A stretch of 10,792 nucleotides of DNA from Thermoflexus sp. (GTDB taxonomy: Bacteria; Chloroflexota; Anaerolineae; Thermoflexales; Thermoflexaceae): positions 1-10,792 of the forward strand of contig JAGHYO010000060.1 of NCBI GenBank assembly GCA_017743605.1, in the 5' to 3' direction. Shown here piece after piece: positions 1 through 6,599 of this stretch. The notes under the pieces were generated by a model, which had not been told where the DNA came from, made no database searches, and was given only the letters and a program-made list of their open reading frames with translations. The position numbers were made by a program, and so were the translations under genes. Numbering within the stretch: the stretch's first letter is position 1; each line of letters begins with the position of its first letter.

Positions 1-33
1 CGCCGTTACTTGGCTCATCCCCACTATGTCCTC

Positions 34-54
34 CAGCCAACTGCGTAACTCCTA
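34..54 (-). repeat. 21-bp direct repeat, copy A; possible insertion-sequence end
   Basis: On the minus strand this copy begins TAGGAGTTACGCAG and runs 21 bp. It is identical to the copy at 93-113 and in the same orientation, with a period of 59 bp. The flanks of the two copies do not match, so the identity is confined to the 21 bp. Just inside this copy on the minus strand are GGAGG (34-30) and an ATG (18-16) that runs off the window. That is the layout expected of an IS end followed by its transposase gene. The IS identity is inferred from the layout and a general resemblance to TAGG-type IS termini; no transposase sequence is visible. Confidence 0.6.
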
Positions 55-306
55 ATGATGATAGCCCCGTTCGCCGCGTGCGGAGAGGAGCGCAGCCAAC
101 TGCGTAACTCCTACCTCAATGTAACGCTGCACCGCTTCCCATCCCGGGCTTCCGGGATAGCGGGGGCCCATGGCCAGCTGGGCCTGCACGTGGCGGAAGG
201 CCTCCCGGCCGTCGAAGGTCCGCTCCCCGGCCGGGGCGGAAGAGCGGCACGCCCCGATCAGGAGCAGGATCAGCAACCCGAGCCGGGACAACAGTCCCCG
301 GCGCAT
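52..306 (-). pseudogene. Truncated lipoprotein, N-terminal fragment of an M28-type peptidase-like protein
   Basis: The fragment starts at ATG 306, preceded by AGGAG at a normal distance, and overlaps the end region of apgM as the next gene of that operon. An upstream in-frame GTG (312) lies too close to the ribosome binding site. The protein opens with MRRGLLSRLGLLILLLIGAC, an arginine-rich n-region, a hydrophobic core and a lipobox ending in Cys, so it should be a secreted lipoprotein. The following FDGREAFRHVQAQLAMGPR and PGSPG segment resembles the first mature residues of M28 aminopeptidase or glutaminyl-cyclase-like proteins. About 64 codons are peptidase-like. At 113 the frame enters the 21-bp repeat and stops 20 codons later at 52. 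All zinc ligands of the peptidase domain would lie in the missing part, so no enzyme activity is expected. The lipoprotein call is firm; the M28 assignment rests on a short stretch. Confidence 0.65.
93..113 (-). repeat. 21-bp direct repeat, copy B, at the breakpoint of a truncated gene
   Basis: This is an exact second copy of the 21-bp sequence at 34-54, in the same orientation. Read on the minus strand, its first base falls immediately after the last codons of the interrupted lipoprotein gene that still look like a peptidase (…RYIEV). The repeat itself is translated as nonsense (GVTQLAA). A repeat tip sitting exactly at a gene breakpoint suggests insertion of an element or recombination at one. 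Two copies are too few and too short to call a CRISPR array. Confidence 0.6.
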
Positions 307-318
307 TCTCACCTCTCC

Positions 319-1530
319 TCACGCGCCTAGCCGGCTCAGGCGCCCAGCGTGGGCGAGGATCAGCGGCATCAAATCCGTGGCCATGAAGATCCCCAGCCCG
401 CCGGTCCGGCACGCGCGCTCCCCGAAGCTCGGCACCCCATCCGGCCGCGCCGTCCGCGGCGCCCACAGCAGCACGGGCACCGGATGCCAGGTATGGATGC
501 GCAGGGCTGCCGGGGTGGAGTGATCCCCTGTGATCACCAGGACATCCGGGCCGCGCTCTAGCAGGATCGGGAGCGCGGCGTCCACCGCTTCGATCACCCG
601 GGCCTTGGCGGCGAAGTCGCCATCTTCTCCCCGGCTGTCCGTAGGCTTGATGTGGATGAAAAAGAAGTCGAAGTGTTCCCAGCGGGCTGTCGCCTCTTGA
701 AAGAGCGCCTCGGGGCTCTCCCCGTGGACCTCCAATACCTCCATCCCCACCAGGCGGGCGACCCCGCGATACATCGGGTAGGCGGCGATGGCGGCGGCCC
801 GGAGTTTATATACCTCCGAAAAGCGAGGAAGACGCGGCGGACCGTCGAACCCCCGCAGGGTGACCATGTTGGCCGGGTGGGCGTCGGTCAGCAGCGCCCG
901 CGCCTGCTCGATCCACCGGTTGACCAGCGCGGCGGTGCGCTCCGCCTCGGGCTGAAGGGGGCGAACGGGGAGGGGCAGCACGCCGGTTTTGCCGGGGTCC
1001 GTCTCCGTGAGGGCCGGGGAGAGCCCTTCCCCGCGCAGGACCAGGACGAAGCGGTGCTCCTTGACCGGCTCGACGAGCGCTTCCACGCCCTCCAGCCGGA
1101 TGGTCCGCAGCCGCTCTACGAGGCGCGCGTTCACCTCGGTGGGGATCCGGCCGGCCCGCCGGTCGACGATGCGGCCCTCCGCATTGACGGTGACGAAGTT
1201 GCCCCGCGCGGCGATGTCGTGAGGTTCCAGGGGGAAGCCGATCCCGAGGGCCTCCAGCACGCCCCGGCCCACGGGGTAGCGCAGCGGATCGTAGCCGAAG
1301 AGGGCGAGATGGGCGTAGCCGCTCCCCGGGGCCAGCCCCGGCCGCACCGGGATGTGCAGCCCCAGCGTCCCTTCCGCGGCGAGGCGGTCCATGTTCGGCG
1401 TGCGGGCGGCCTCCAGCTCCGTAGGCCCGCCCAGCTCCACCGGCATCCCGCCCAACCCATCCATCACCAGCAGGACGATCTTCGTCGTCCCCTCGGTCGC
1501 CAGCTCCGCGATGAGAGAGAGGTCCGCCAT
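319..1530 (-). CDS. apgM: 2,3-bisphosphoglycerate-independent phosphoglycerate mutase, archaeal type (ApgM)
   Basis: This enzyme interconverts 3-phosphoglycerate and 2-phosphoglycerate in the cytoplasm (glycolysis and gluconeogenesis). The 403-aa protein has the usual ApgM length and belongs to the alkaline-phosphatase superfamily. Visible motifs are LVMDGLGG (metal-binding D24), a TPNMDRLA segment (44-51), GSGYAHLALFGYDP with the probable phosphorylated Ser70, a YPVGRG segment (85-90), FIHIKPTDSRGEDGD (291-305, metal-binding region), ITGDHSTP (D336, H337) and HTWHPVPVLLWAP (H346, H349). All catalytic blocks are present, so it should be active. The start at 1530 is supported by GGAGGAA about 7 nt upstream. 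It lies 51 bp downstream of the small membrane-protein gene, and its TGA is embedded in the ribosome binding site of the truncated lipoprotein gene, consistent with one transcript. The long plus-strand frame opposite it is a high-GC shadow. Confidence 0.95.
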   Translation of the reverse strand: MADLSLIAELATEGTTKIVLLVMDGLGGMPVELGGPTELEAARTPNMDRLAAEGTLGLHIPVRPGLAPGSGYAHLALFGYDPLRYPVGRGVLEALGIGFPLEPHDIAARGNFVTVNAEGRIVDRRAGRIPTEVNARLVERLRTIRLEGVEALVEPVKEHRFVLVLRGEGLSPALTETDPGKTGVLPLPVRPLQPEAERTAALVNRWIEQARALLTDAHPANMVTLRGFDGPPRLPRFSEVYKLRAAAIAAYPMYRGVARLVGMEVLEVHGESPEALFQEATARWEHFDFFFIHIKPTDSRGEDGDFAAKARVIEAVDAALPILLERGPDVLVITGDHSTPAALRIHTWHPVPVLLWAPRTARPDGVPSFGERACRTGGLGIFMATDLMPLILAHAGRLSRLGA

Positions 1531-1581
1531 GGGAACTTCCTCCGTGCTTCAGGGTGACGATTCCGGGAGTCCGGGCACCGC

Positions 1582-1983
1582 TCATTCCCCTTGCAGCGCC
1601 TGGATCCGCTCTCGCAGCCTGCGGGCCAGCGGGAGCACCGTTTCCGGTGGCCCGTTGTCGGCTGTCAGCTCCCGGAGCAACTCAAAGTCCGTCCGCACCT
1701 GTTGCACCTCCACCGGGCGGGTGAAGGACAGATGCCTGCTCGCCCGATCGAAAGCGGAGCGGGCCCGTTGTAGGGCCCCCTGGGCCGCGCCAGGGGCAGT
1801 CGGATATATCTCCATGAACATGTCGAGCTGGCGCATTGTTTCCCGCAGCGACCGACGGGCCAGTGCAACTGTCTCTGCCTCCTCCCGCGGCCGCAGCGCC
1901 CAGACCAGCCCGCCGATCAAGCCGAGACCGGCAGCCGCCACGGCCAGGGCAAGGGGCCATCGCGTCCGTCGCCATGGCATCAT
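1582..1983 (-). CDS. Small membrane-anchored protein of unknown function
   Basis: I do not recognise a family. The protein is about 133 aa and starts at ATG 1983 or the adjacent ATG 1980; the sequence GGAGG lies 4 and 7 nt upstream respectively, which slightly favours 1980. After a short basic segment (MMPWRRTRW), residues 11-30 are one hydrophobic helix, most likely an inner-membrane anchor. The rest is charged and helix-prone (ARRSLRETMRQLDMFMEIYP and later QQVRTDFELLRELTA, LARRLRERIQALQGE), suggesting a coiled-coil or helical-bundle domain outside or inside the membrane. There are no cysteines or obvious catalytic motifs. It is the first gene of a likely three-gene run with apgM and the truncated lipoprotein, behind a candidate promoter at 2019-2047. 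A role in glycolysis cannot be inferred from the context alone. Confidence 0.8.
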   Translation of the reverse strand: MMPWRRTRWPLALAVAAAGLGLIGGLVWALRPREEAETVALARRSLRETMRQLDMFMEIYPTAPGAAQGALQRARSAFDRASRHLSFTRPVEVQQVRTDFELLRELTADNGPPETVLPLARRLRERIQALQGE

Positions 1984-2018
1984 GGAACCTCCAGGGTCCC
2001 CAGGATCTCCAAGCCTTC

Positions 2019-2047
2019 ATCTTAGCGGGACCGTGAGCTCGTGTCCA
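2019..2047 (-). promoter_or_regulatory. Candidate sigma-70-type promoter for the apgM run
   Basis: On the minus strand TGGACA (2047-2042) is separated by 17 bp from TAAGAT (2024-2019), about 36 nt upstream of the first start codon. The -35 box matches the consensus at 5 of 6 positions and the -10 box at 4 of 6. It lies in the 111-bp gap between this run and the divergent gene at 2095. No comparably good plus-strand promoter is visible in the same gap. Confidence 0.4.
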
Positions 2048-2094
2048 GCGCCGTCCCGAGCGCTGAGGTGGTGTCTATCCGAAGGGAGGAGGCG

Positions 2095-4302
2095 ATGCGG
2101 CCGATCCATCTGCTCCTACTTTCCTTTGCGCTCATCGGAGGGCTCTTTCAGCTTGCGACGCCGCTGTTTGAGGCGTCTGATGAGCCGTGGCATGTGGGGA
2201 TGGCGGCCCACCTGGCGCGAGGCGGGGGATTGCCGGTGCAGCGGCCCGGCGAGGAGACGCCCTGGCGGCAGGAGGGCAGCCAGCCGCCGCTCTATTACGC
2301 GATGCTGGCCGCTTTCTCCCGCCTTTTCCGCTGGCCCCTGGAGGACCTGGAGGCCGTGCGCATAGAGAACCGGCATCCGTCCCCGGGGAACGCGGAACTG
2401 CCGGACAACAAGAACATGGCCCTGCACGGCTCCTGGGAGCGGTTCCCCTGGCAGGGGGCGGTGGGCACCCTGCATCGGTGGCGCCTGATCTCCCTGCTCC
2501 TCGGGCTGATCGCCGTCGGGGCGATCTACGCCGCGGTCCGGACGGTGGCCCCTGGCCGCCCGGGCTGGGCCCTGGGGGCGGCCGCGCTGACCGCGTGGAA
2601 CCCAATGTTCCCCTTCGTGATGGGTGCGATCAATAATGATGCGCTCGTCAACGCCCTGTCTGCCCTGACCCTGTGGGCGCTGGCCCGTCTCTGGCGATAC
2701 GGGATGAGGTGGCCCCGCGCCATCCTCCTCGGGCTTCTGCTGGGACTGGCCGCCCTGAGCAAGCTCAGCGGCCTGGCCCTCTGGATCTTCACCGCCGGTG
2801 TGCTCCTCGCCCTCGCATGGGAAAGGCGCTTTCCCGTTCACTCGCTGCTCTTGCGCGGAATCCTGATCTACGCGATCGCCGGCCTCCTCTCCGGATGGTG
2901 GTTCCTGCGCAACTGGGTGCTGTATGGGGATCCCACCGGGCTGAATGTGATGTTAGAGATAGTCGGCCGCCGCGATTTAAGCACCTTCGCGCAGTTACCT
3001 GCTGAGGCCCGTGGTTTCGTCTGGACTTTCTGGGCGGTGTGGGGTCAGGTGAATATCTTGGCCGATCCACCGGTATATATTTTCCTGGAATCCTGGCTGC
3101 TCTTATGTGCAGTCGGGGGATTGCTCGCAATACGAAAGGCGTGGCGAGAACCGGATCCAGAGGCACAAGTTCTCTGGGTGGGAGCTGTTGGCTACACCAC
3201 TTTGGTCCTCGTCGGGCTGGTGCGCTGGACTTCTATGACCCTTGCCTCCCAGGGTCGGTTGATGTTCCCGGCCATCGGCCCTATCTCCTGGATGCTCTGG
3301 GTCGGCTGGGAGTCCATCGTGGAGCGCTCCATCCCCTGGGGGCGGACCGTCGGGCGATGGGCCCCGGCGGTGATCTGGATGGCGGTGGCCTGGATCGCGC
3401 CGATCCGCTACATCGCGCCGACCTATGCGGGCCCCACACCGATCCGCGAGCTCCCTCCGCAGGCCCGACGGGTGGAGGCCGTCTTCGGCGATCGCTTGCG
3501 CCTGCTGGGCTACCTCCCCGGCGCAGCGACGCCCGGCCGCGCGCTCCGCTTGACGTTGTTCTGGGAGTGCCTGGAGCCCACCGCCCGGCCGTGGAGCGTC
3601 TTCCTGCATCCGGTTCGAACCCCTCTGGTTCAGGATGTCCGGCAGGTGGATCGCCATCCCGGCCGCGGCCTGTTCTCCACCACCGATTGCCGCCCCGGCT
3701 TCCGCTTCGCCGATCCATACTGGGTGCCCATCGGAACCGGCAACACCCCGCCGGCGGTGATCCGCCTGCATGTAGGCCTCTATGAGGCGGACACCGGCTG
3801 GATCGCCCCGGCGCAGGATGGCCGGGGGCGGCCGATCGAGTACGTGATCTTAGAGGCGGGGAAGCTGCGAGGGACCTCCTTGCTGTCCCCTGCGACGCCC
3901 CTGGATGCGCGGGTCGGGCCAGCCCGCCTGATCGGCGTCGACCGCCCGGCGGAGGTCCGACGCGGGGAGGTGGTGACGGTAACCCTCTATTGGCGGATCG
4001 AGGCGGTCCCTTTGACGGAGTGGCGGGTCTTCCTCCATTTAGGGGATCCCGATCAGCCGCCCTGGGCCCAGCACGATGGCCCCCCGGCCTGGGGAGAGCT
4101 GCCTTCCGCGTGGTGGGAGCCCGGCGATCGCTTCGCCGACCCGCATCCCCTCCAGATCCCGATGGATCTGCGGCCGGGTCTCTACGGCCTGCGCGCCGGC
4201 CTCTATCGACCGGACGGCGAACGCGCCGAGGTCATCATGCCAGACGGCGAACGCCCGCCCCATCGGGCGGTGGAGCTGGGGGTGATCCGGGTGCTCCCGT
4301 GA
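2095..4302 (+). CDS. Multi-pass membrane glycosyltransferase-like protein (GT-C/DUF2142-like) with two C-terminal beta-domain repeats
   Basis: The 735-aa start at 2095 is chosen because GGGAGGAGG sits just upstream; an in-frame GTG at 2041 has no such site. Residues 4-23 form the first membrane helix. They are followed by LFEASDEPWH (acidic D29-E30 in the first extracytoplasmic loop) and QEGSQPPLYY (60-69), both typical of GT-C-fold polyprenyl-phosphate-sugar transferases and DUF2142-like proteins. About ten hydrophobic segments extend to about residue 445. The C-terminal part has two related soluble modules, about 469-570 and 611-725. Both follow the same pattern: RL(L/I)G, then (L/V)TL(F/Y)W, VFLH, RFADP and a final GLY. 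They are probably extracytoplasmic sandwich domains. The likely role is transfer of a sugar from a lipid carrier to a surface glycan or protein, but donor and acceptor are unknown. Codons 285-365 use unusually AT-rich codons compared with the flanks. Confidence 0.8.
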   Translation: MRPIHLLLLSFALIGGLFQLATPLFEASDEPWHVGMAAHLARGGGLPVQRPGEETPWRQEGSQPPLYYAMLAAFSRLFRWPLEDLEAVRIENRHPSPGNAELPDNKNMALHGSWERFPWQGAVGTLHRWRLISLLLGLIAVGAIYAAVRTVAPGRPGWALGAAALTAWNPMFPFVMGAINNDALVNALSALTLWALARLWRYGMRWPRAILLGLLLGLAALSKLSGLALWIFTAGVLLALAWERRFPVHSLLLRGILIYAIAGLLSGWWFLRNWVLYGDPTGLNVMLEIVGRRDLSTFAQLPAEARGFVWTFWAVWGQVNILADPPVYIFLESWLLLCAVGGLLAIRKAWREPDPEAQVLWVGAVGYTTLVLVGLVRWTSMTLASQGRLMFPAIGPISWMLWVGWESIVERSIPWGRTVGRWAPAVIWMAVAWIAPIRYIAPTYAGPTPIRELPPQARRVEAVFGDRLRLLGYLPGAATPGRALRLTLFWECLEPTARPWSVFLHPVRTPLVQDVRQVDRHPGRGLFSTTDCRPGFRFADPYWVPIGTGNTPPAVIRLHVGLYEADTGWIAPAQDGRGRPIEYVILEAGKLRGTSLLSPATPLDARVGPARLIGVDRPAEVRRGEVVTVTLYWRIEAVPLTEWRVFLHLGDPDQPPWAQHDGPPAWGELPSAWWEPGDRFADPHPLQIPMDLRPGLYGLRAGLYRPDGERAEVIMPDGERPPHRAVELGVIRVLP

Positions 4303-4357
4303 TCCGGTGGGAGAAGAGGGCCCAGCGACGGTCCTCGTTCCTGATCGAGAGTTCGGC

Positions 4358-4363
4358 TATAAT
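4358..4363 (+). promoter_or_regulatory. Candidate promoter -10 box (perfect TATAAT)
   Basis: TATAAT lies 44 nt upstream of the start at 4408, in the 105-bp gap after the glycosyltransferase-like gene. The -35 region is poor (TCGTTC at 17-bp spacing), so this may be an activator-dependent or -10-dominated promoter. It would drive the zinc-ribbon protein, the ureohydrolase and possibly the downstream genes. Confidence 0.5.
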
Positions 4364-4407
4364 TTGGGGCAACTGGACGGGTCATCCTGGGAGAGGATCC
4401 GAAGCCC

Positions 4408-4890
4408 ATGGATCTCACTGATCTGATCCTGTTGCCCATCGCCTTCCTGGGCGCGACCGTTGCCGCCTTTTGGATGAGCATGGTGATCTGGACCTTCCGG
4501 GACATCCGGTCGCGCACCCGGGATCTGCCGACTCAGTTTCTGGCCACCCTGCTGGTGGCGGCGCTGAACGTCCCGGGCCTGCTGATTTACCTGATCCTGC
4601 GTCCCCGGGAGACACTGGCGGAGGCCTATGAGCGGGCCCTGGAGGAGGAGCTGATCCTCCAGACCCTGGAGGAGATCGAGCAGTGCCCGGCCTGTGGCCG
4701 CCGGGTGAAGGCGGATTTCATCGTCTGCCCTTACTGCCATACCCGCCTCAAGCAACGCTGCCCGCGATGCCAGCGGCCGCTTCGGCTGGAGTGGACGCTC
4801 TGTCCGTATTGCGGGATCAGCATAGGTGGGGCCGTCCCCTCTCCGGCCCTCGCCGCTCCCGCTCGGGGCGCTTCCATCAGCCCGGAGTGA
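4408..4890 (+). CDS. Membrane protein with a C-terminal double zinc ribbon
   Basis: This 160-aa protein has two hydrophobic helices (about 5-28 and 44-63) joined by a basic loop (TFRDIRSRTRDLP). An acidic helical linker follows (70-91), then two zinc-ribbon units: CPAC…CPYC (C93, C96, C107, C110) and CPRC…CPYC (C118, C121, C132, C135). This matches the double zinc ribbon (DZANK-type) arrangement. The cytoplasmic ribbons probably bind two zinc ions and mediate protein or nucleic-acid contacts; there is no enzymatic motif. The short tail (140-160) is Ala/Pro-rich. GAGAGGA lies about 10 nt before the ATG. It is followed after 42 bp by the ureohydrolase gene with no visible promoter between, so the two are probably cotranscribed. 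Its function is not known to me. Confidence 0.85.
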   Translation: MDLTDLILLPIAFLGATVAAFWMSMVIWTFRDIRSRTRDLPTQFLATLLVAALNVPGLLIYLILRPRETLAEAYERALEEELILQTLEEIEQCPACGRRVKADFIVCPYCHTRLKQRCPRCQRPLRLEWTLCPYCGISIGGAVPSPALAAPARGASISPE

Positions 4891-4932
4891 GCAGATCGTC
4901 GATCGTCTTCCGGAGCTTGAGGAGAGGAGGAG

Positions 4933-5922
4933 ATGGGGCGATATCAGCCACCGGACGCGCTGGCTTTCCCGAGGTTTGCGGGGATCCGCACCTTCATGCG
5001 CCTACCCCACGTTCAGAGCCCCGAGGGGGTGGATGTGGCCATCGTGGGGCTCCCTTTCGACACCGGGGCCATCTTCCGGGTGGGCGCTCGCTTCGGCCCG
5101 GAGGCCATCCGCAGCGCCTCGGTCCTCCTGCGCCCCTATCATCCGTTTCTCCGGGTGAACCTCTTCGAACACCTCTCTGTGGTCGACGCCGGGGATGCTC
5201 CCGTGGCCCCCGGCTTCATAGAGGATTCCCTGCGGCGCATCGCAGAGTTCCTGATGCCGTGGGCCGCCGCCAGGGTGATCCTCATCGGGCTGGGCGGGGA
5301 CCACTCGGTGCTCCTGGGAGAGCTACGGGCGGTGGCCACCGCTTACGGTCCGGTGGCGCTGGTTCAGCTTGACAGTCATCCTGATACTTGGGACGCTCAT
5401 TTCGGTCATCGTTACACCCACGGCACGGTGGTGCGACGGGCCATCGAAGAAGGTCTGGTCCTTCCTCAGCGATCCATCCAGGTGGGGCTGCGCGGGTCGA
5501 TCTATGGCCCGGAGGACTGGGAGGCAGTTCGGGCCCTAGGTTTAGAGATCGTGACGGCCGGGGAGGCGCGGGCTCTGGGGCTGGAGGGCACTGCCCGCCG
5601 CATCCTCCAGCGGGCGGGGGATCATCCTACGTTCCTTTCCGTGGACATTGATTTCTTCGACCCGGCCTATGCGCCGGGCACTGGCACGCCGGAGGTGGGC
5701 GGCTTCGCCTCGTGGGAAGGCCTGGCCCTCTTGCGGAGTCTCATCGGCCTGCCGCTGGTGGGAATGGACGTGGTGGAGGTGCTGCCGGCCTACGATCCGG
5801 CGGGGATCACCGCCCTCTTAGCGGCCAGCGTCGTTTACGAGGGGCTGGCGTTGCTGGCCGCCCGCCGGCGGGATGGCCTTCCTGCCGTCGCGTTGCTCGG
5901 CGCCCAGCCGGAAGGCCTGTGA
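4933..5922 (+). CDS. Agmatinase-family ureohydrolase
   Basis: This cytoplasmic binuclear-manganese enzyme of the arginase/agmatinase family hydrolyses a guanidino group to release urea; agmatine to putrescine is the likeliest reaction. The 329-aa protein keeps the metal-binding set: GGDHS (H124), DSHPDTWD (D147, H149, D151), H163 in YTHGT, SVDIDFFDP (D238, D240) and E282 in VEVLP. APGTGTPEVGG (248-258) is the typical loop after the SxDxD motif. The DSH in place of the common DAH keeps both metal ligands. All key residues are present, so activity is expected. The substrate is less certain, since guanidinobutyrase and related members share these motifs. The start is set by GGAGG directly upstream of ATG 4933. 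The gene is followed 40 bp later by remains of a PotA-like polyamine transporter ATPase, which supports a polyamine role. Confidence 0.92.
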   Translation: MGRYQPPDALAFPRFAGIRTFMRLPHVQSPEGVDVAIVGLPFDTGAIFRVGARFGPEAIRSASVLLRPYHPFLRVNLFEHLSVVDAGDAPVAPGFIEDSLRRIAEFLMPWAAARVILIGLGGDHSVLLGELRAVATAYGPVALVQLDSHPDTWDAHFGHRYTHGTVVRRAIEEGLVLPQRSIQVGLRGSIYGPEDWEAVRALGLEIVTAGEARALGLEGTARRILQRAGDHPTFLSVDIDFFDPAYAPGTGTPEVGGFASWEGLALLRSLIGLPLVGMDVVEVLPAYDPAGITALLAASVVYEGLALLAARRRDGLPAVALLGAQPEGL

Positions 5923-5962
5923 AGCCGGAACCGGGTCCACCTCGGAAAGAGAGGCTCCCAGG

Positions 5963-6532
5963 ATGGTTCACGCGGTGGGGCTGCGGGAGGTGAGCAAGCG
6001 CTTTGGAGAGGCGGAGGCCCTCCATCAGGTCCCCCTGCAGATCCGGGAAGGGGAGTTCTTCTCGTTGCTCGGCCCTTCAGGATGCGGGAAAGCCACCACC
6101 CTGCGCATGATCGCTGGCTTCGAGCGGCTGGATGCCGGCGAGATCCTGAGCCGTGGCCAGCGCACGCATGAGGCGCCCCCTTTCCACCGCCCGGTGAACG
6201 CCGTCTTCCAGCACCACGCGCTCTTCTCTCATACGACGGTCTTAGAGAACGTCGCCTTCGGCCCGGAGATGAAGCGCCTCCCCCGGGAGGAGATCTGCTA
6301 TCAGGTGGCGGAGGCCATGCGCCTGGTGCGCCTGACCGGCCTGGAGAACCGTCATCCCCGTCCGCTTTCTGGTGGTCAGCAGCAGCGGTTGGCCCTGGCC
6401 CGCGCCTCGGTCAACCGCCTGGCGGCGCTGCTCCTCGACGAGCCGCTGGGCGCCCTGGACTTCAAGCTGCGCAAGGAGATGCCGCTGGAACGGAGGAACC
6501 TCCAGCATTAGGTCGGCATCACGTTCATCTAC
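5963..6532 (+). pseudogene. potA: Disrupted potA-like ABC transporter ATPase (spermidine/putrescine type)
   Basis: The reading frame from ATG 5963 matches the N-terminal half of PotA-type ATPases: LLGPSGCGKATTL (Walker A, 35-47), VFQHHALF (Q-loop Gln83), LSGGQQQR (signature, 135-142) and LLLDEPLGALD (Walker B, 156-166). It then has KLRKEM and NLQH, and a TAG at 6509-6511 where the family usually has Glu. In the same frame VGITFIY continues to 6532, the expected family sequence, then the homology ends. The TAG can therefore be explained as a single GAG-to-TAG change. The H-loop (usually THDQEEA), the rest of the nucleotide-binding domain and the C-terminal TOBE domain are missing; E. coli PotA is 378 aa and this frame is 182. 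Walker A also carries Ala44 where Ser/Thr normally coordinates magnesium. No functional transporter can be made from this copy. AGAGAGG precedes the ATG, 40 bp after the ureohydrolase. Confidence 0.9.
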
Positions 6533-6533
6533 G

Positions 6534-6599
6534 CTTCTGCTCTTCGGCGCCTTCTTGACCTTCGTGGTGCTCTCCCTGATCGCCTGGCGTCGCTTATGA
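6534..6599 (+). pseudogene. Possible 3' relic of a membrane protein, perhaps an ABC permease
   Basis: Directly after the point where PotA homology stops, a different frame reads LLLFGAFLTFVVLSLIAWRR plus Leu and ends at TGA 6597-6599. It is one hydrophobic helix followed by a basic tail, as at the C-terminus of many inner-membrane proteins, including PotB/PotC-type permeases. The TGA overlaps the ATG of the next frame as ATGA, an arrangement typical of translationally coupled genes. The likely explanation is a deletion that removed the end of potA and nearly all of one or more permease genes. A 22-residue segment cannot prove the family, and chance hydrophobicity is possible. Confidence 0.4.

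Noticed and set aside
34..113. CRISPR array
   Set aside because: There are only two 21-bp copies with one 38-bp interval and unmatched flanks, no cas genes, and one copy lies inside a broken coding sequence.
652..1557. 301-codon open frame on the plus strand opposite apgM
   Set aside because: It is antisense to a fully conserved enzyme, its composition is rich in Arg, Gly, Pro and Asp as expected from high-GC shadow frames, and it has no recognisable domain.
2041..2094. GTG start for the glycosyltransferase-like gene 18 codons upstream
   Set aside because: There is no ribosome binding site before GTG 2041, whereas GGGAGGAGG precedes ATG 2095, and the added residues would precede the first membrane helix without any family resemblance.
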